A DNA stretch of 64,000 bases from Amylostereum areolatum (Eukaryota; Basidiomycota; Agaricomycetes; Russulales; Stereaceae), in the NCBI GenBank assembly GCA_012932865.1, contig SAXG01000046.1:62001-126000 (forward strand), written 5' to 3'. The notes below the pieces were generated by a model. That model did no database searches and was not told the origin of the DNA. It worked only from the letters and a program-made list of their open reading frames with translations. This document shows, one piece after another, positions 22,846 to 34,683 of the stretch (the first letter of the stretch is position 1; each line of letters opens with the position of its first letter). The translations under genes were made by a program, and so were the position numbers.

Positions 22846-25261
22846 ATGCTCCTCGCGATGGCCCACGCATTCAGGCCTACCGTCCTGGGCTCCACCTTCG
22901 GCTCTCGCATGTTCAGCGCGTCCTCCGTGCGCTTCGGGGACAAGCAACGGCTAGTTATTATTGGGTCTGGATGGGGCGGGTATGAAACGCTTCGGAGGGT
23001 GGACAGGAGACGTTGGGGTGAGCATCGTTCTCCTGTGTTGGTTTAGACGGCGCTGATTCGTCGGCCTTTCACAGACGTGACGGTGATCTCCCCAAGCAAC
23101 CACTTCAACTTCACCCCTCTCCTCGCGAGCGCATCCGTTGGAACCATCGAATTCAGGTGTGCCGCCGAATCCGTGCGTACACACTTCTATCGTCCACCGC
23201 GAGAAGAAAAAAGCACTGAAACTGTCGTACTGCAGATTCGACGCTACAGCCCCGAAGCAGTGCGTACCCCCGGGGTCACAAATTGCAGTCAGCGCTGATA
23301 TCTCGTCCTGCAGTCATACCATCAGGCCTGGTGCGACTCCATCGACTTCCACGCGAAGACGCTGCAATGCGTATGTGTGCGCCGAGCCCTATGTGGTCTG
23401 TGACTCATATTCCCCTTCCTTGTTTCAGCGTGCAGCCACGCCCTCCTCGACCATAGACGACCCGCACATCGAAGAGAAACGGGCCACACCTATCGCCGTC
23501 TCCGCCGCTAAAGCCGCTCCGCTGAAGCCGGGCCAGAGATTCACGGTCCCATACGACAAACTTGTGATTGCGGTCGGCGCGTATTCTCAGAGTGCGTCCC
23601 GTCTTCTTGGTGCCGGGTTTTCACGGTGTATGCGCGCTGACGCGGGCCGCCGCGTGCTACGATAGCGTTTGGGATCCCGGGCGTCAAAGAGCATGCGCAT
23701 TTCTTGAAAGACGTCAAGGACGCGCGGATCATCCGGGCGCGGATAATGGAGTGTGAGGAGTATCCTTGGGCGGGGGTGTCAGTCCGTGGACTCATTCTCT
23801 CGTGAACAGGCTTTGAACAAGCGAACCAACCCTTCATCACCCCCGTGGAGCGACGCAATCTCCTGCACTTCTGTGTCGTGGGTATGCCCTTTCCTTGTTC
23901 CATCGACAAGGATGTCGGCCAATGATCATGTGTTACCGCAGGTGGCGGTCCGACAGGGGTCGAGTTTTCCGCGGAGCTGTTTGACCTCATCCACACCGAC
24001 CTCATGCGGGCGTTTCCCTACCTGGCACGAGAGGCGAGGATCACGTTGTACGACGTCGCCCCACAAATCCTGGGCAGCTTCGATGCCGGCCTCGCGAGGT
24101 GGGTCCTTTACCTTCTTTTTCCCGTCGGGTTTTGATATCTTGGCAGGTATGCCGAGCATAAGTTTAGGAGGCAAGGCATCCATATCAAGACGAGTCACCA
24201 TGTAGATAAAGTCGAAGCGGTAAGAAGCTCTTGATTATGGCCTGAAGGATACCCTGGAGAACTAATGTCCACTGTCTGCATCGTTAGGGTAAGCTGTTCG
24301 TTCGGCAACAGGGAGAAGGTGGGTAAACTTGCCTTGGGCTTTTGCCTCCGTGGGAGCCTGACGCTTGGTGCACAAGTGCCCTTTGGTCTCCTAGTGTGGT
24401 CCACCGGCCTTGCGCCGAATTCTCTCGTCCAGTCCATCGACGGTCTGATGAAAGACGAGCGTAAGAAGAGGCAAGTAGTTATTCCCGGACATGGGTTGAT
24501 ACTGGGCACTTACGTCGACTCTTAGCCTCCTCACCGATGCCTATCTCAACGTGCTTCGTCCGGACGGAATTCCCAACCCGGACGTATGGGCTATCGGCGA
24601 CGCCGCCCAATGCGACGGCGCTCCGCTCCCTGCCACCGCCCAAGGTGTGTTCCAAGGGCTTTAGCGAGCACCGGGATTGGTGGTGACGATATTCTGTGCA
24701 GTGGCCATGCAGAAGGCAAAGTACCTCTCGAAGCAGTTGAATAAGATGGCGAGGGGAGGGTCGGCGGTCGACGAAGATGCGGAGCCGGACCCGTTCGAGT
24801 TCAAGAACCAAGGTGCATTGGCGTATTTGGGCAGCATGTCAGTGGGGTGTCGATTGTGGTGTTTCTGCATGTCCTGATGACGGGGGATTGCTCTTGTTAG
24901 GAGCGCTGTGTACGATCGTAGCCAGGCGGCCAGTGGACCGAAACGTTCTGGATCGGGGCTCTTCGCGTGGTTGCTTTGGCGCTCGGCGTATGTTACTAGG
25001 ACCGTCAGTATGAGGAACAAGTACGTTTGCTTCCCTTGTCCTTTGTCCTGGGGCGCGTCATGCTGACTTGATCCTACCGTAGGATACTGATCCCTATGTA
25101 TTGGTACGCTGTCTTCGTTCCCTGGAAATTCTCGTCACCGATGTCTGACTTGGGGTCGGTGGCAGGTTGCTGACGGGTGAGTTTTTGTTTGGGAGTGCCA
25201 CGGGAATCGACGTTGACGTCACGATGTAGCGATCTTCGGGCGAGATCTAACGCGCTTCTGA
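22846..25261 (+). CDS. Type II (alternative) NADH:ubiquinone oxidoreductase
   Basis: Single-subunit rotenone-insensitive NADH dehydrogenase (NDE/NDI type) of the mitochondrial inner membrane, 488 residues in 17 exons: 22846-23017, 23075-23172, 23236-23259, 23314-23370, 23429-23591, 23666-23752, 23810-23881, 23942-24098, 24147-24219, 24288-24318, 24377-24470, 24526-24644, 24702-24837, 24901-25020, 25083-25103, 25165-25175 and 25230-25261. All phases agree. The FAD Rossmann motif is [10 protein letters not shown], the NADH motif [15 protein letters not shown], and the C-terminus MRNKILIPMYWLLTAIFGRD is diagnostic. The N-terminus ([10 protein letters not shown]) looks like a mitochondrial presequence; an in-frame ATG at 22858 is an alternative start. 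Intron 11 has a GC donor (AG|GCAAGT). Which membrane face it occupies cannot be told. Confidence 0.93.
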
Positions 25262-25725
25262 GCTGATGAACAGGATGCGGCGAAATAAGCATGAAAGGAA
25301 GCAATCAAAGCTGGGAGGATGAACATACGGCGGCTAGGAATTGAGGATGCATATGGTGTGTGGCTGTATCCCGTGCTGTTATCGCTTACTACCAACGGTG
25401 TTGTAATAGGGCCTGTACCGATAGACGAATAGACATGTTTTGCCACCGATAAAACCCTCCGTCTTGCGTCCTTGAACGCGCGCTTCTGAGGCAGAGTACG
25501 TTTGCGCACACTGGCTGGAGCTGGTCAAGAGGGAACGAGGGTGCCGGGTCAGAAGGTCCGGCCCGTATACTCATTGTCTTTTTCAACACGTGTTGGGATG
25601 TTTATAACCCCGCGGCGCGGAGGTTTGGTTTTCTCTCCACACTCACAACTACACTTACACCCACACTGTTCTACATCCCGCACCTTCTACACTCACAAAC
25701 AACGACAATCGCCATAACCAACGCG
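25262..25725. other. Intergenic region with TATA candidate
   Basis: 3' flank of the NADH dehydrogenase and promoter of the next gene. TTTATAA at 25601-25607 lies about 120 bp before the ATG at 25726. Confidence 0.4.
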
Positions 25726-26966
25726 ATGTCTCTCGCCGACGTACAAAACAACAAGAGCCAGAAGAACGAGAAACAGGGTGAGCCCTCTTTGCCGCTTGTG
25801 GGGTTGCCGCATATGAACTCGAACATGAAGCAGATGTGCAAGACGACCATTCCCCTCTTCCTTCGTCCGTCTCTACCCCCAGCAGCTGCACGTCAACCTT
25901 CGAAGAGCAACTCGCGCTGTTGGACGACCTCGATTTCGAGGAAGACGAGCGCGCATTCCTCGAAGGCGACGGACGGGCGACGCCGGGCCTCCTCTCTTCC
26001 CCCGTCATCCTCCCGGTCGACCACGAAATCAGCTTGGAAGACAGGCTCGCGCAGCCAGTCAAGCTCGCGGCGTTCGATGAGGAGGAGGAGCAGGCGTTCC
26101 TCGAGGCGTTCCTCAATGAAGGAGGGAGGGCGTCGCCTTTCCAGGCGAGCGACAGCGACTCGTCGACAGATGTTCCGCCCGTGTTCGATAGCGTTTCGTC
26201 GTCCCGATCGTCGTCGCCAGCGTCGAGCTTCGGGGATGAAGGCGAGGACTACTCCGATCCGTACTATGCACCGGAGCGGTGCGAAGGGGAGTGTGAATGC
26301 GTGTTCGAGCCTCCGCATGGCGCGGCCGTCGAGCTTCCCTGGATATGCGTCTGGTTCGCGCAAGGCTACGATCAGGCGGCGGAGGAGAACGCCCTGCCCT
26401 ACCCCCAGGACAATACGGTGCTTCGAGTGCCGCAGAGGAACTCAAAGTCGCGCCTGCGGGCCCAAGACGAGTGGAAGTATTTTGGGTTCGGTGCGCAGAG
26501 GGTGCAGATGCGAGAGGAGATGCGAGTGCAGGAGGAGATGCGTGTACAGGAGGAGATGCGTGTACAGGGGGAGGTGTCGATGCAGGAGGAGATGCCGACG
26601 CAGGAGGAGATGCAGCTGCAAGCTGAAGGGTGGACGTTCGTTCCTGTGCGCGTTGCCGAGAGGCGGTGGCTTTGGAAGAACTTTTGGTGGGTGGACGTTG
26701 CATTGCGTTCTGTTTCACTCGTGCTAATGGTTTTCGTTTCTGCGGTAGACTTGTTTCAAGACTTTGGGAAGATGTGGATGCGGGGAAAGGGTTGCGCTCG
26801 CGACGTTTTGTATCACTCAAGTTACTTTTTCTTGGAATACCGTATAGTACACGGTTGGTGTCCTCGACGCTTTAGCCTGGTGTGTGAACCCGGAAATGCT
26901 ACCACCGCAAGGGCAAGGTTCAACTCCAAGGCGTCGTACTTGTTTCAGTGGTGTTACTCAACATAG
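25726..26966 (+). CDS. Acidic hypothetical protein with EEM repeats
   Basis: Not recognised. Exons 25726-25777 and 25843 onward give 391 residues if read to the stop at 26966. The protein is acidic and Ser-rich (LALLDDLDFEEDERAFLE; FDSVSSSRSSSPASSFGDE) and has a short tandem array of the six-residue unit EEM-R/P-V/T-Q encoded by about 26510-26620. Near 26693 the sequence GTGGGT, a CTAAT branch-like motif and TGCGGTAG mark a good candidate intron. If it is spliced, the protein ends at once after LWKNF (about 286 residues); if retained, a hydrophobic segment (VALRSVSLVLMVFVSAVDLF) is added. The two forms would differ in membrane association. Confidence 0.55.
26510..26620 (+). repeat. 18-bp coding tandem repeat (EEM array)
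   Basis: Degenerate 18-bp units of the type GAGGAGATGCGTGTACAG, about six copies, inside the acidic hypothetical protein gene. Confidence 0.75.
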
Positions 26967-28737
26967 GAATATTCACGAAGTTCTTCTTCTCATACTTGTA
27001 GGCAGGACTTCCATTCTCCACGTTCTCTTCCTTGGTGGGTTCAGCTATATTTTCAGTGGCTCGGAATTGACTTGTGTGGGTGCAGGTACCAACCAATGGC
27101 AACCATTGCATAGAAGCCGCAACTTACAAAATCGCACGACCTAACACATCGAACGAGCTTGCTCGACTATCAACCACGGGACAATGTGATATGTGAGATG
27201 CATCTCCCGGAATCCCTGCTCAGCGTCCTGACACTCGGGATAGGATCTGCCAGTATCACCCACTCCAACGGATTCTGAGTACTGTCTACATTTTCGCTTT
27301 CGATTCATATCTTTGGAACTGATCCCGGATGTTCAGTAGCCCGTGACCTATCCCGTTATCACCAGAGTAAGCTAACGCCCCCGTCTACGGTATTACGAGC
27401 CCAAGGGAAGATATCTATCATGAAGAATCTGTGAATAATCAACACGCTGCATCGGTAAGAAAGGGAGAAGCAACAATAAATGCACAAGTGGCCGTTCTCT
27501 CTGCACCCTCAAGAACATAGGAGTGTTCTGACGAGCATGGTGCCCCACTAGAGCGACAAGGGGAGGGTCTGTGTCCTATACACCTTTTTCATCAACAGCG
27601 CTTCAACGCTGGACAGCGGGAGAACGTAGACGTGCACTTGTGCTCCGTGACATAGCACAATCTAATTTCGTGAAGACCCTCTACCTCACAGGTCTTATCT
27701 AGTAGTACTTGTCCCTCAAGAAGGCATGAAGGGTTCAGCGCAAGCCAGATCAATACAAACAATCGGCAGCTGAGGTCATAGCCAGAATACCTGGCAAGGA
27801 TGTCCATCGACGTTGCGGTTCTGGTTTGGTTTCTACTAGGCTCTCGGTTGCTTCATTGACATCTTACGGAACTTTCAAGATGACGCGGCGTCGCCTGGAG
27901 TCGCGTGCGGTTGCGCGTCGCCGGCCTTGGAACGTTTGCAACTCGGTGGGTTGTCTCTAGACCTCAAGCTCCCTCAAAGGTCTTGCAGGTGTTAGGTCGT
28001 AGGCACCATGAAGGTTTAACAAAACTTTGACTCTTCCAGGAAGTCCACACCGAGTCCAGCCGCTCGGTTTAGGTGCTGATTGAGATTCCAGGGTTTGGTG
28101 GCATTTCAACCACCCTAACCGAATGAAATCCAACAGTTTGATACTGATAGCGCTCTTCGCGTAAGTTACCTTCCCCTCCCAGACCTTACTGCCTTCGTAT
28201 TCGCGACATCCTCCTTTCTCTACGCTGCCGAGCCAGAGAATGGCAAGTGTTCTTCGTGTATTTATGATGTAAGGGCCCCTCCCTTTCTATTCATTAGGAT
28301 TTCTAACAGAGATGTCTATACAGGTACGATAGCACCTCGCCTGTTGCCTTTGCACTGGCCGATCTTCATACACATGGCGACCAGTTCAGGGATATAGTCA
28401 TCTCTGCCGTTCGCGACGTGACGATAAAAACATGGGCGACCACAAGGCAGCTAGTCCGCATATAACCGATAATGTGTAGGGCTTGGAACCAGCCCTCGCG
28501 TTTGCAGCTATCGGTATACCCTGAGTAGGACGAGTTGAGAAGATGGACTTGGACTTCTTCAATTTAGAGCAGTTCGGTAAGTGTCTACGGGGTCTTATCT
28601 AGCAGTCGACCCAATATATAGTACTATGTATGCTAGCCTCACACACAAAAATCATCAAGGTTAGGCGAAGGGGGACACGGAAAAGGAACTTCGCGTCTGT
28701 CCTGCGGATAATGGGAAGTCCTCGGGCAAAGCGCTTG
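26967..28737. other. Long gene-poor stretch
   Basis: About 1.8 kb with no convincing gene. A short ATG-led hydrophobic start at 28121 (MKSNSLILIALFA followed by GTAAGT) could be the first exon of a lost or very small secreted protein, but no continuation was found. Confidence 0.4.
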
Positions 28738-29614
28738 TTATGCTGCGATTGAAATCGTCTCACTAAATTTAAATAAGGACTTCGAAAGTGGCTCCCCGGC
28801 ATCGGATGAAGGGTGAGTGATGGTACGCTCCTGAGGTCCGATCTATGAGCAGGCAGGCATATTTTGTCAGGGAGACAGGTGCTTACTGCTAGGTGCTTAC
28901 TGCCAGGTACTTCTGGCGCTGTCCGACGGCGCCGCCGATACCACCAAATGAAAGCGATAAGTACGCCTAGGACAGCGATGCCTCCGATTACTCCCTCCAC
29001 GATGGCTCCGATAGATACTGATTTGTTTTTGGATGCTTTCGAAGGGGCTACGACGGCAGACTGTGATGGAAGGGACATAGACGGCGATGCAGACAATGTG
29101 GACAGCGTGGATGGCGTGGAAGACTTGTTTCCGCCAAGGAAGGAAGGTGTGTAGAGGATGTAGTCGAGCCAGAAATTCTTCCCGTTCACCACTGTTGCCT
29201 TTAACGTGTGCTGTCCCTCGTCCAACGTCACAAACGAGTAGAACAAGTCACGATAGATCGGCTGGGTGGCTTCTGCACTGCCTTGAAATATTGCCTGGGG
29301 GAGGTCGTCCACCTGGAAATGCACGACAGGGGCCCCGTGAAGGGTATCGGGTGGGAGGGTCCCATACACTTCTACGGCAGTACCTTCCAACGTGACAACG
29401 CGTAATGAGCCACCCAACCTGCCAGATGCAGTCCTTTGAACTCACCGGAGAAAGCGAAAGTTAGGCTACAGTTCAGGACGTCCAAGATGCTACCTGTGGT
29501 TGTCCCAAGGTACTCGCTCGACGTCCCAGCCTCTTCCCAGTGACTATCGTAAAGGATGTCTGGGTCGCGGTCGTCTAAAATTAAAGTTGTTGCGTTGTAG
29601 TATACCTGCGTCAT
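28738..29614 (-). CDS. Single-pass membrane protein of unknown function
   Basis: Predicted 244 residues in three exons: 29614-29446, 29383-28911 and 28830-28738, summing to 735 nt. The extracellular part starts at NATTLILDDRDPDILYDSHW, and a segment with EYLGTTTGS, FSGTAVEVYGTLPP and FWLDYILYTPS follows, a pattern common in agaricomycete membrane proteins of this architecture. Then come a Ser/Thr-rich stalk, one membrane helix (IGGIAVLGVLIAFIWWY) with an RRRRR stop-transfer sequence, and a short cytosolic tail. No N-terminal signal peptide is seen, as is usual in this group. Asn-linked glycosylation sites are present. It may be a cell-surface sensor or scaffold; function unknown. Confidence 0.7.
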
Positions 29615-30340
29615 ATCTGACTCGGGGCAGTCGAAGTGGCCAAGGTTGATTGGGATGAATGCGATGGACCTTACACTCCTTGAGGTTACCATGCGTTTAT
29701 ATGCAGGCATGCTACTGCTACGTTCCGCTCCCAGGTCAATTCGTTCCAGGATGCGTATTTTTGCAGGTCGACGTCCACTCGGTGCGAGTACGCATGGGTC
29801 TTCAATCAAGGTGAGGTGACGCTAGAGGATTACCGGATGAGAGCAATACGCAATAACGTGCCGGAACAGTCAACGTACCGCCATGCGGTGACTGGCCGAC
29901 AACGTGCGTATGTTCCTATGCTGGTAAGCTACTTACTTCGCGGATACTTTCGGCACGTAGGCCACTCGTTCTGCATTTCATCGTCACGGGTGTTTTCCTT
30001 GAGCAGGGAGACGGAGGAGGGCAGCGTTGCGGCCTCGCTACTGGCTGACTGGCAACATTTTCTAGCCGCAATGCCCCCCCCCCCACTTCTAGTGGTTGGA
30101 GTGGTCCGAGGGGAAGTTGGACAGTGGATGCTCGGGTAGCTCGGAAGAGGTTCGTATCACGTGTAGCGGAGCAGCTTTGTGATTGGTCGACGCGTCGACG
30201 CGTCTCACCATTTCATTTCATTTGGTCGTACGACTCGCTTCGCCCGACGCACTTGGCTGTTCGTCCCGTCATCAACCTCGACATATAAAACTTCTACCCC
30301 CGACCTCGTCTTCCCCCTAACCACACACCTCTCAGAACGT
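29615..30340. promoter_or_regulatory. Divergent intergenic region; TATA box for ERG2
   Basis: Separates the minus-strand membrane protein gene from ERG2. TATAAAA at 30284-30290 lies about 50 bp before the ERG2 start codon. Confidence 0.55.
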
Positions 30341-31180
30341 ATGGGGAAGACGAAAGCAAATGGCGCGGCGAACCCGTCAGCACCACCGAAAACCGACGCA
30401 CTGACGCAGTGGATCACGCGTGCTGTCATTGCGCTCTGTGTGTTCGCCACCTGCAGCTGGCTAGATACCATCAAGGTGTGTGGCGTGCGCTCTGTATGCA
30501 TCCGGCTTTTTTCTGACATTTTCTGTGTTTCGCAGGAACGGTGGTATGTTTTTGACCCGCCCTTCCTTCACGAGCTGGCCCAGTCCGCCATCGCCGCCTC
30601 ACCTGGGAACACCGCCGGCATGATTGACCACATCGTTGCCAATTTGACGGAGACGTACCTGAGCTCAGTCATCAAGCTCAACCCTGATAATTCGGAGTGG
30701 GTCTTCAACAACGCGGGCGGCGCCATGGGGGCGATGTACATCATCCACGCGAGCATCACCGAGTACCTCATCATCTTTGGAACACCGCTGGGCACAGAGG
30801 GGCACTCGGGTATCCACACGGCCGACGACTACTTCCACATTTTGGAAGGAGAGCAGTGGGCGTTCCAGCCGGGTTCGCTGGTGAAGGAGGTGTACAGGCC
30901 TGGAGATGTGCATTTGATGCGGCGGGGGGTGTCTAAGCAGTACAAGATGCACGAAGGCTGCTTTGCTCTCGAGTACGCCCGAGGTGAGCCGCATGGACGT
31001 ATGACCTGACGGATGGTGTACTGACAAGGATGCTGCTATGTGACAGGTTGGATTCCGCTCATGCTTCCGTTTGGCATGGCCGACGGGCTCACGTCTACGC
31101 TGGACTTTCCGACATTGTGGAAGACATCACGCGTCACGGCGAGGGAGATATTCCGCAACCTCCTGATTGGTAAAATCTAG
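30341..31180 (+). CDS. ERG2: C-8 sterol isomerase
   Basis: Ergosterol-pathway enzyme moving the sterol B-ring double bond from C-8 to C-7, an ER membrane protein related to the mammalian sigma-1 receptor. Three exons: 30341-30475, 30536-30983 and 31047-31180; 717 nt, 238 residues. One N-terminal membrane segment lies around WITRAVIALCVFATCSW. Family signatures visible include NNAGGAMGAMYIIHASITEY, GTEGHSGIHTADDYFHILEG and GDVHLMRRGVSKQY. The C-terminus holds WIPLMLPFGMADG and DFPTLWKT. Length is normal for fungal ERG2. The start was chosen because it follows the TATA box closely and gives the short cytosolic leader of the family. Intact; the gene is expected to be a target of sterol regulation, which is not visible here. 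Confidence 0.95.
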
Positions 31181-31885
31181 AGGAATTGTTGGCGTACACT
31201 CTGCACACTGCGTATTCCTTTTTTACCTTACGATTCGAATGAAGTTGCGATGCATTGATACCGTCGCTGCAAACTTGGCCACCAGTGTGAACTCGGGGGC
31301 TCATGCTAACTGTGACGAACCTATCAGCTACAGTCGACTTCAACGGTTGACACCCTCTAATGAACTCAAGCCTCCCAAGCCCGATATGGCCAACAAGCGC
31401 AGCACCTGCTGCAGCCGCTCGTGGAGCAGAATTTGACTCCAACTCCCGTGATCGCGTTTCTCTCCTGAGTTTTCGGTTGGGCCCGTTCCTCTCTCAACAG
31501 AGACCTCCATCGACCACGACGTCCTGCAAACGTCTCGATGAGCTTCGCGAACGCGCCGACCGCTGCCAAGCGGGGATGTGACGCGTCGCTAACGGCCAGG
31601 GGCGGACGCGTGGGACGGCCGGTGATCCGACAGGCTGTCTCCCATTGGACCGCCGACACTGAAGGGCGGCAGCTTGACCTCCCACCGCCTTCGTTCACAC
31701 TTCTTCCTCTGCTCATCCCTTTCGCGTCTATCGCTTATAGACTCCACGGCCGCAAGCCACCACCCTCCCTTCCGTTTCTTGTCTTTTCAAACTTCCTCTA
31801 GTGCTGGCTGGCCATCCTCTGGCAGCTTGCTAGGGTCCAAGCCACACGTCTTGATACCCCCTCTCATCCCCTCTGACTCGTCACC
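31181..31885. other. Intergenic region upstream of KRE6/SKN1
   Basis: CT-rich in its last 150 bp, as is usual near fungal start sites. No gene called. Confidence 0.45.
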
Positions 31886-34683
31886 ATGTCGCAACCAATG
31901 TTCGCGTACTCAAACCCCACCGATTCCGCCTCGTCAACCAACCTTTTGTCAGGTCGCACGCCACAGAACAGGCAGTCAGCTTCGGTAGGTTCCACCCTTG
32001 TCCCAGTGTCCTTGCCTCGTGCTTTACTTACTCGTCACTGAACTCGCAGTCTTCCCTTGCCGACAAAGTGCGCCTCCAAACTCCATGCTTAACCTTGTCG
32101 ATGCTGATGTTCTTTCTCGCAGTTCTCCCTCACGCCAAACCCCGCCGAATGGGGCTCGTCGGCATTGACGATGAACGTCCCAGAGCCGGATGACATCCTT
32201 CACAATCCCGATCCAAAGCGTGACTGCAAGGTTGACAAGGGCGGCAGCGTTCTCACTGCGCGTGGAATATCCAACCTTGGGTTCCTTCTTTTCCTCGCTC
32301 TGGGTATCATGATGCTCTTGTACGTCTTGTCACACACTGCCTGCTTTCCACATTTCGTTAATCGTTCCTCGCAGTGTTGGTGGGTATTTAATTTGAGAAG
32401 GCGTCATGGTGATGCGCCCTTTGGTACTGACTGTGTTTCGTTCCAGGCTACCCGTTGTACAGCCATTTTACGGAGAAGAAACCTGCAATGTTAGGCGCCT
32501 TCAACGTGGGTGGGACCAACGCAACTGGCCAAATCCCTTCCTTTCCCAACTCGCCTGGTCTGATCGATATCGCGACTCCTCGAGACGCGTACAGCAAGGC
32601 GTCGTGGCAGAACCCCGGTGACGAGTGGGACCTCGTGTTCTCGGACGAGTTCGAGACCCCCGGACGCACGTTCTATCCCGGCGACGACCCATACTGGGAG
32701 GCCGTCGATCTTCACTACTGGCAGACGGTGAGTCGCACTGTTTTTTGTGCACGGTTAGGGTGCATCTGATGGTAACGCCAATTTTAAGGGTGATTTGGAG
32801 TGGTATGATCCGAAGCAAGCGACGACGAGGGATGGATATCTGGCGCTGACCATGAATAAGGCTGACCCTGTCAACAATCACAACTACTCGTGGGTGTCCG
32901 GTATGGTGAGTGGTCTACTGGCATTTATCAGGCGCCGTGCTTACCCGGATTCCCGCGCAGATCCAGTCTTGGTATGTTGCTCACGCAAGATCCCTGCACT
33001 AGATGGGCAAAACGTTGACGACTGTTGCAGGAATCAGTTCTGCTTCACGGGCGGTCTGCTCGAAGGTGGGCGCGCAGTGTCCGTGGGTACGAAGGTGATG
33101 CTCACCTGTGACGTCTAGTTGCCGTGCAACTCCCTGGATCGAACAATCAAAAGTCAGTGTTGTCGTGGATCGAGTCAGTGCCTATACTGACCCTTTCGAA
33201 CCGAATGTAGCGGTTTCTGGCCGGCCGTGTAAGCTGATGTTTTCATAAGCCGCTGGATTGATCTCTGACCTTACCACCTCATCACAGCTGGACGTCAGGC
33301 AACCTAGGTTGGTTCTCCTCATTTTATAGTCGCTGCTTGTTAACAGACTTCCCTTAGGCCGTGCCGGCTTTGGTGCTACGACCGACGGTCTGGTAAGTTC
33401 ATCATCACTCCTCATTCCCGACACTGTCTAACTCACGGACCTCAGTGGCCATACAACTATGATTCATGCGACGTCGGCACGCTCCCCAACCAGACGCACC
33501 CCGGTACGAAAACTCCACTTGCGGCATTTGAGAACGGGGATCCCGACCACGACGGTCAATTGGTGCGCACACTTCACTCATTGCCATCATCCAGGTACTC
33601 ATGCTTTTGTACTGGAAACAGTCCATGCTTCCTGGTCAACGGCTGTCGGCGTGCACCTGTCCTGGGGAAAATCATCCGGGACCCATCCATTCCGATGGCT
33701 CCTACGTCGGACGTTCGGCGCCCGAGATCGATGTTTTCGAGGCGTTGGTCACCACCGCTGGTGGTGAGATCTCCCAGTCTGTACAGATGGCGCCTTTCGA
33801 CGTGAGCGTTTATCTCCCCCTTGAATGTGTCTGTCTTTGATCGAGACTTGGATTTACTTTGCAGGCTGAGTACGCATGGTTCAACACGTCAGAGAATTTG
33901 CAGACCCCGATTGCGACATTGAATACATACCACGGAGGTGAGTACTGCGCATTACTTTGGAGGAATGCAGACTGATTGTGTGCAGGTGTTTACCAGCAAA
34001 CCATCAGTGCTGCGTCGTTGACGAATCAAAGCTGCTACGAACTCAGCGGTGGGTGTTTCGCGATCTACGGATTCGAATATAAACCTGGGTATGTACCGTC
34101 TCCCACAGATTCGGGCACACTCTCATCGCTGTATGCACTCCAGCTTCGACAAGGGTTACGTCTCGTGGATTAACAACAACCAAGTCGTCATGACCGTCAA
34201 GTCGGAGGGCTTCGCGGCGAACAGCCTGACAGAGATCGGCCCTCGCGCGATTCCGCAGGAGCCCATGGTACGCGCGGTCATTGTTGGATTTTTATGCGAT
34301 GCGGCTGAAACGACGACGGTCACAGTACATCATCATGAATTTCGCGATCTCGCTCGGGTTCTCGCATTTCATCGACTTCGACGCGCTGCCGTTCCCGTCG
34401 TCGATGCTCGTGGATTACGTGCGGGTGTACCAGCCAAAGGGCGCGCACAACGTCGGATGCGACCCCCCGGAGTTCCCTACTGCGGCTTACATCGAAGCGT
34501 GCGTGTGCCGTGTGCTTCAGTCGTCTTTGGATGGGGCGAGAGGCTGACCGTTGGCGGGGCTGCGACAGGTACAAGCCCGCGTACACGAACCCGAACTTCA
34601 CGAATTGGGACAAGGATTACTTTGGGGTCACTCAGTATGGGCAGACGTGGCCGAAGAACAGGCTGCTCGACGGGTGCAACTAG
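31886..34683 (+). CDS. KRE6/SKN1-family beta-1,6-glucan synthesis protein
   Basis: Type II membrane protein with a GH16-like lumenal domain needed for cell-wall beta-1,6-glucan. Nineteen exons, 584 residues: 31886-31984, 32050-32067, 32123-32319, 32375-32379, 32447-32727, 32789-32905, 32961-32971, 33031-33065, 33119-33152, 33211-33228, 33288-33307, 33358-33392, 33446-33562, 33622-33801, 33865-33937, 33986-34088, 34144-34267, 34326-34498 and 34569-34683. The membrane helix is LGFLLFLALGIMMLFVGYPL, and its end is completed by a 5-nt exon. Catalytic-type EIDVFE lies in SAPEIDVFEALV; other signatures are WDLVFSDEFE, LPGQRLSACTCPG and FPSSMLVDYVRVYQ. All splice phases agree over 1755 nt. The intron-rich middle (exons 7-12) has exons of 11-35 nt. 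Confidence 0.93.

Noticed and set aside
28121..28330. ATG-led hydrophobic peptide followed by GTAAGT, suggestive of a secreted protein
   Set aside because: No downstream exon of convincing length could be joined.
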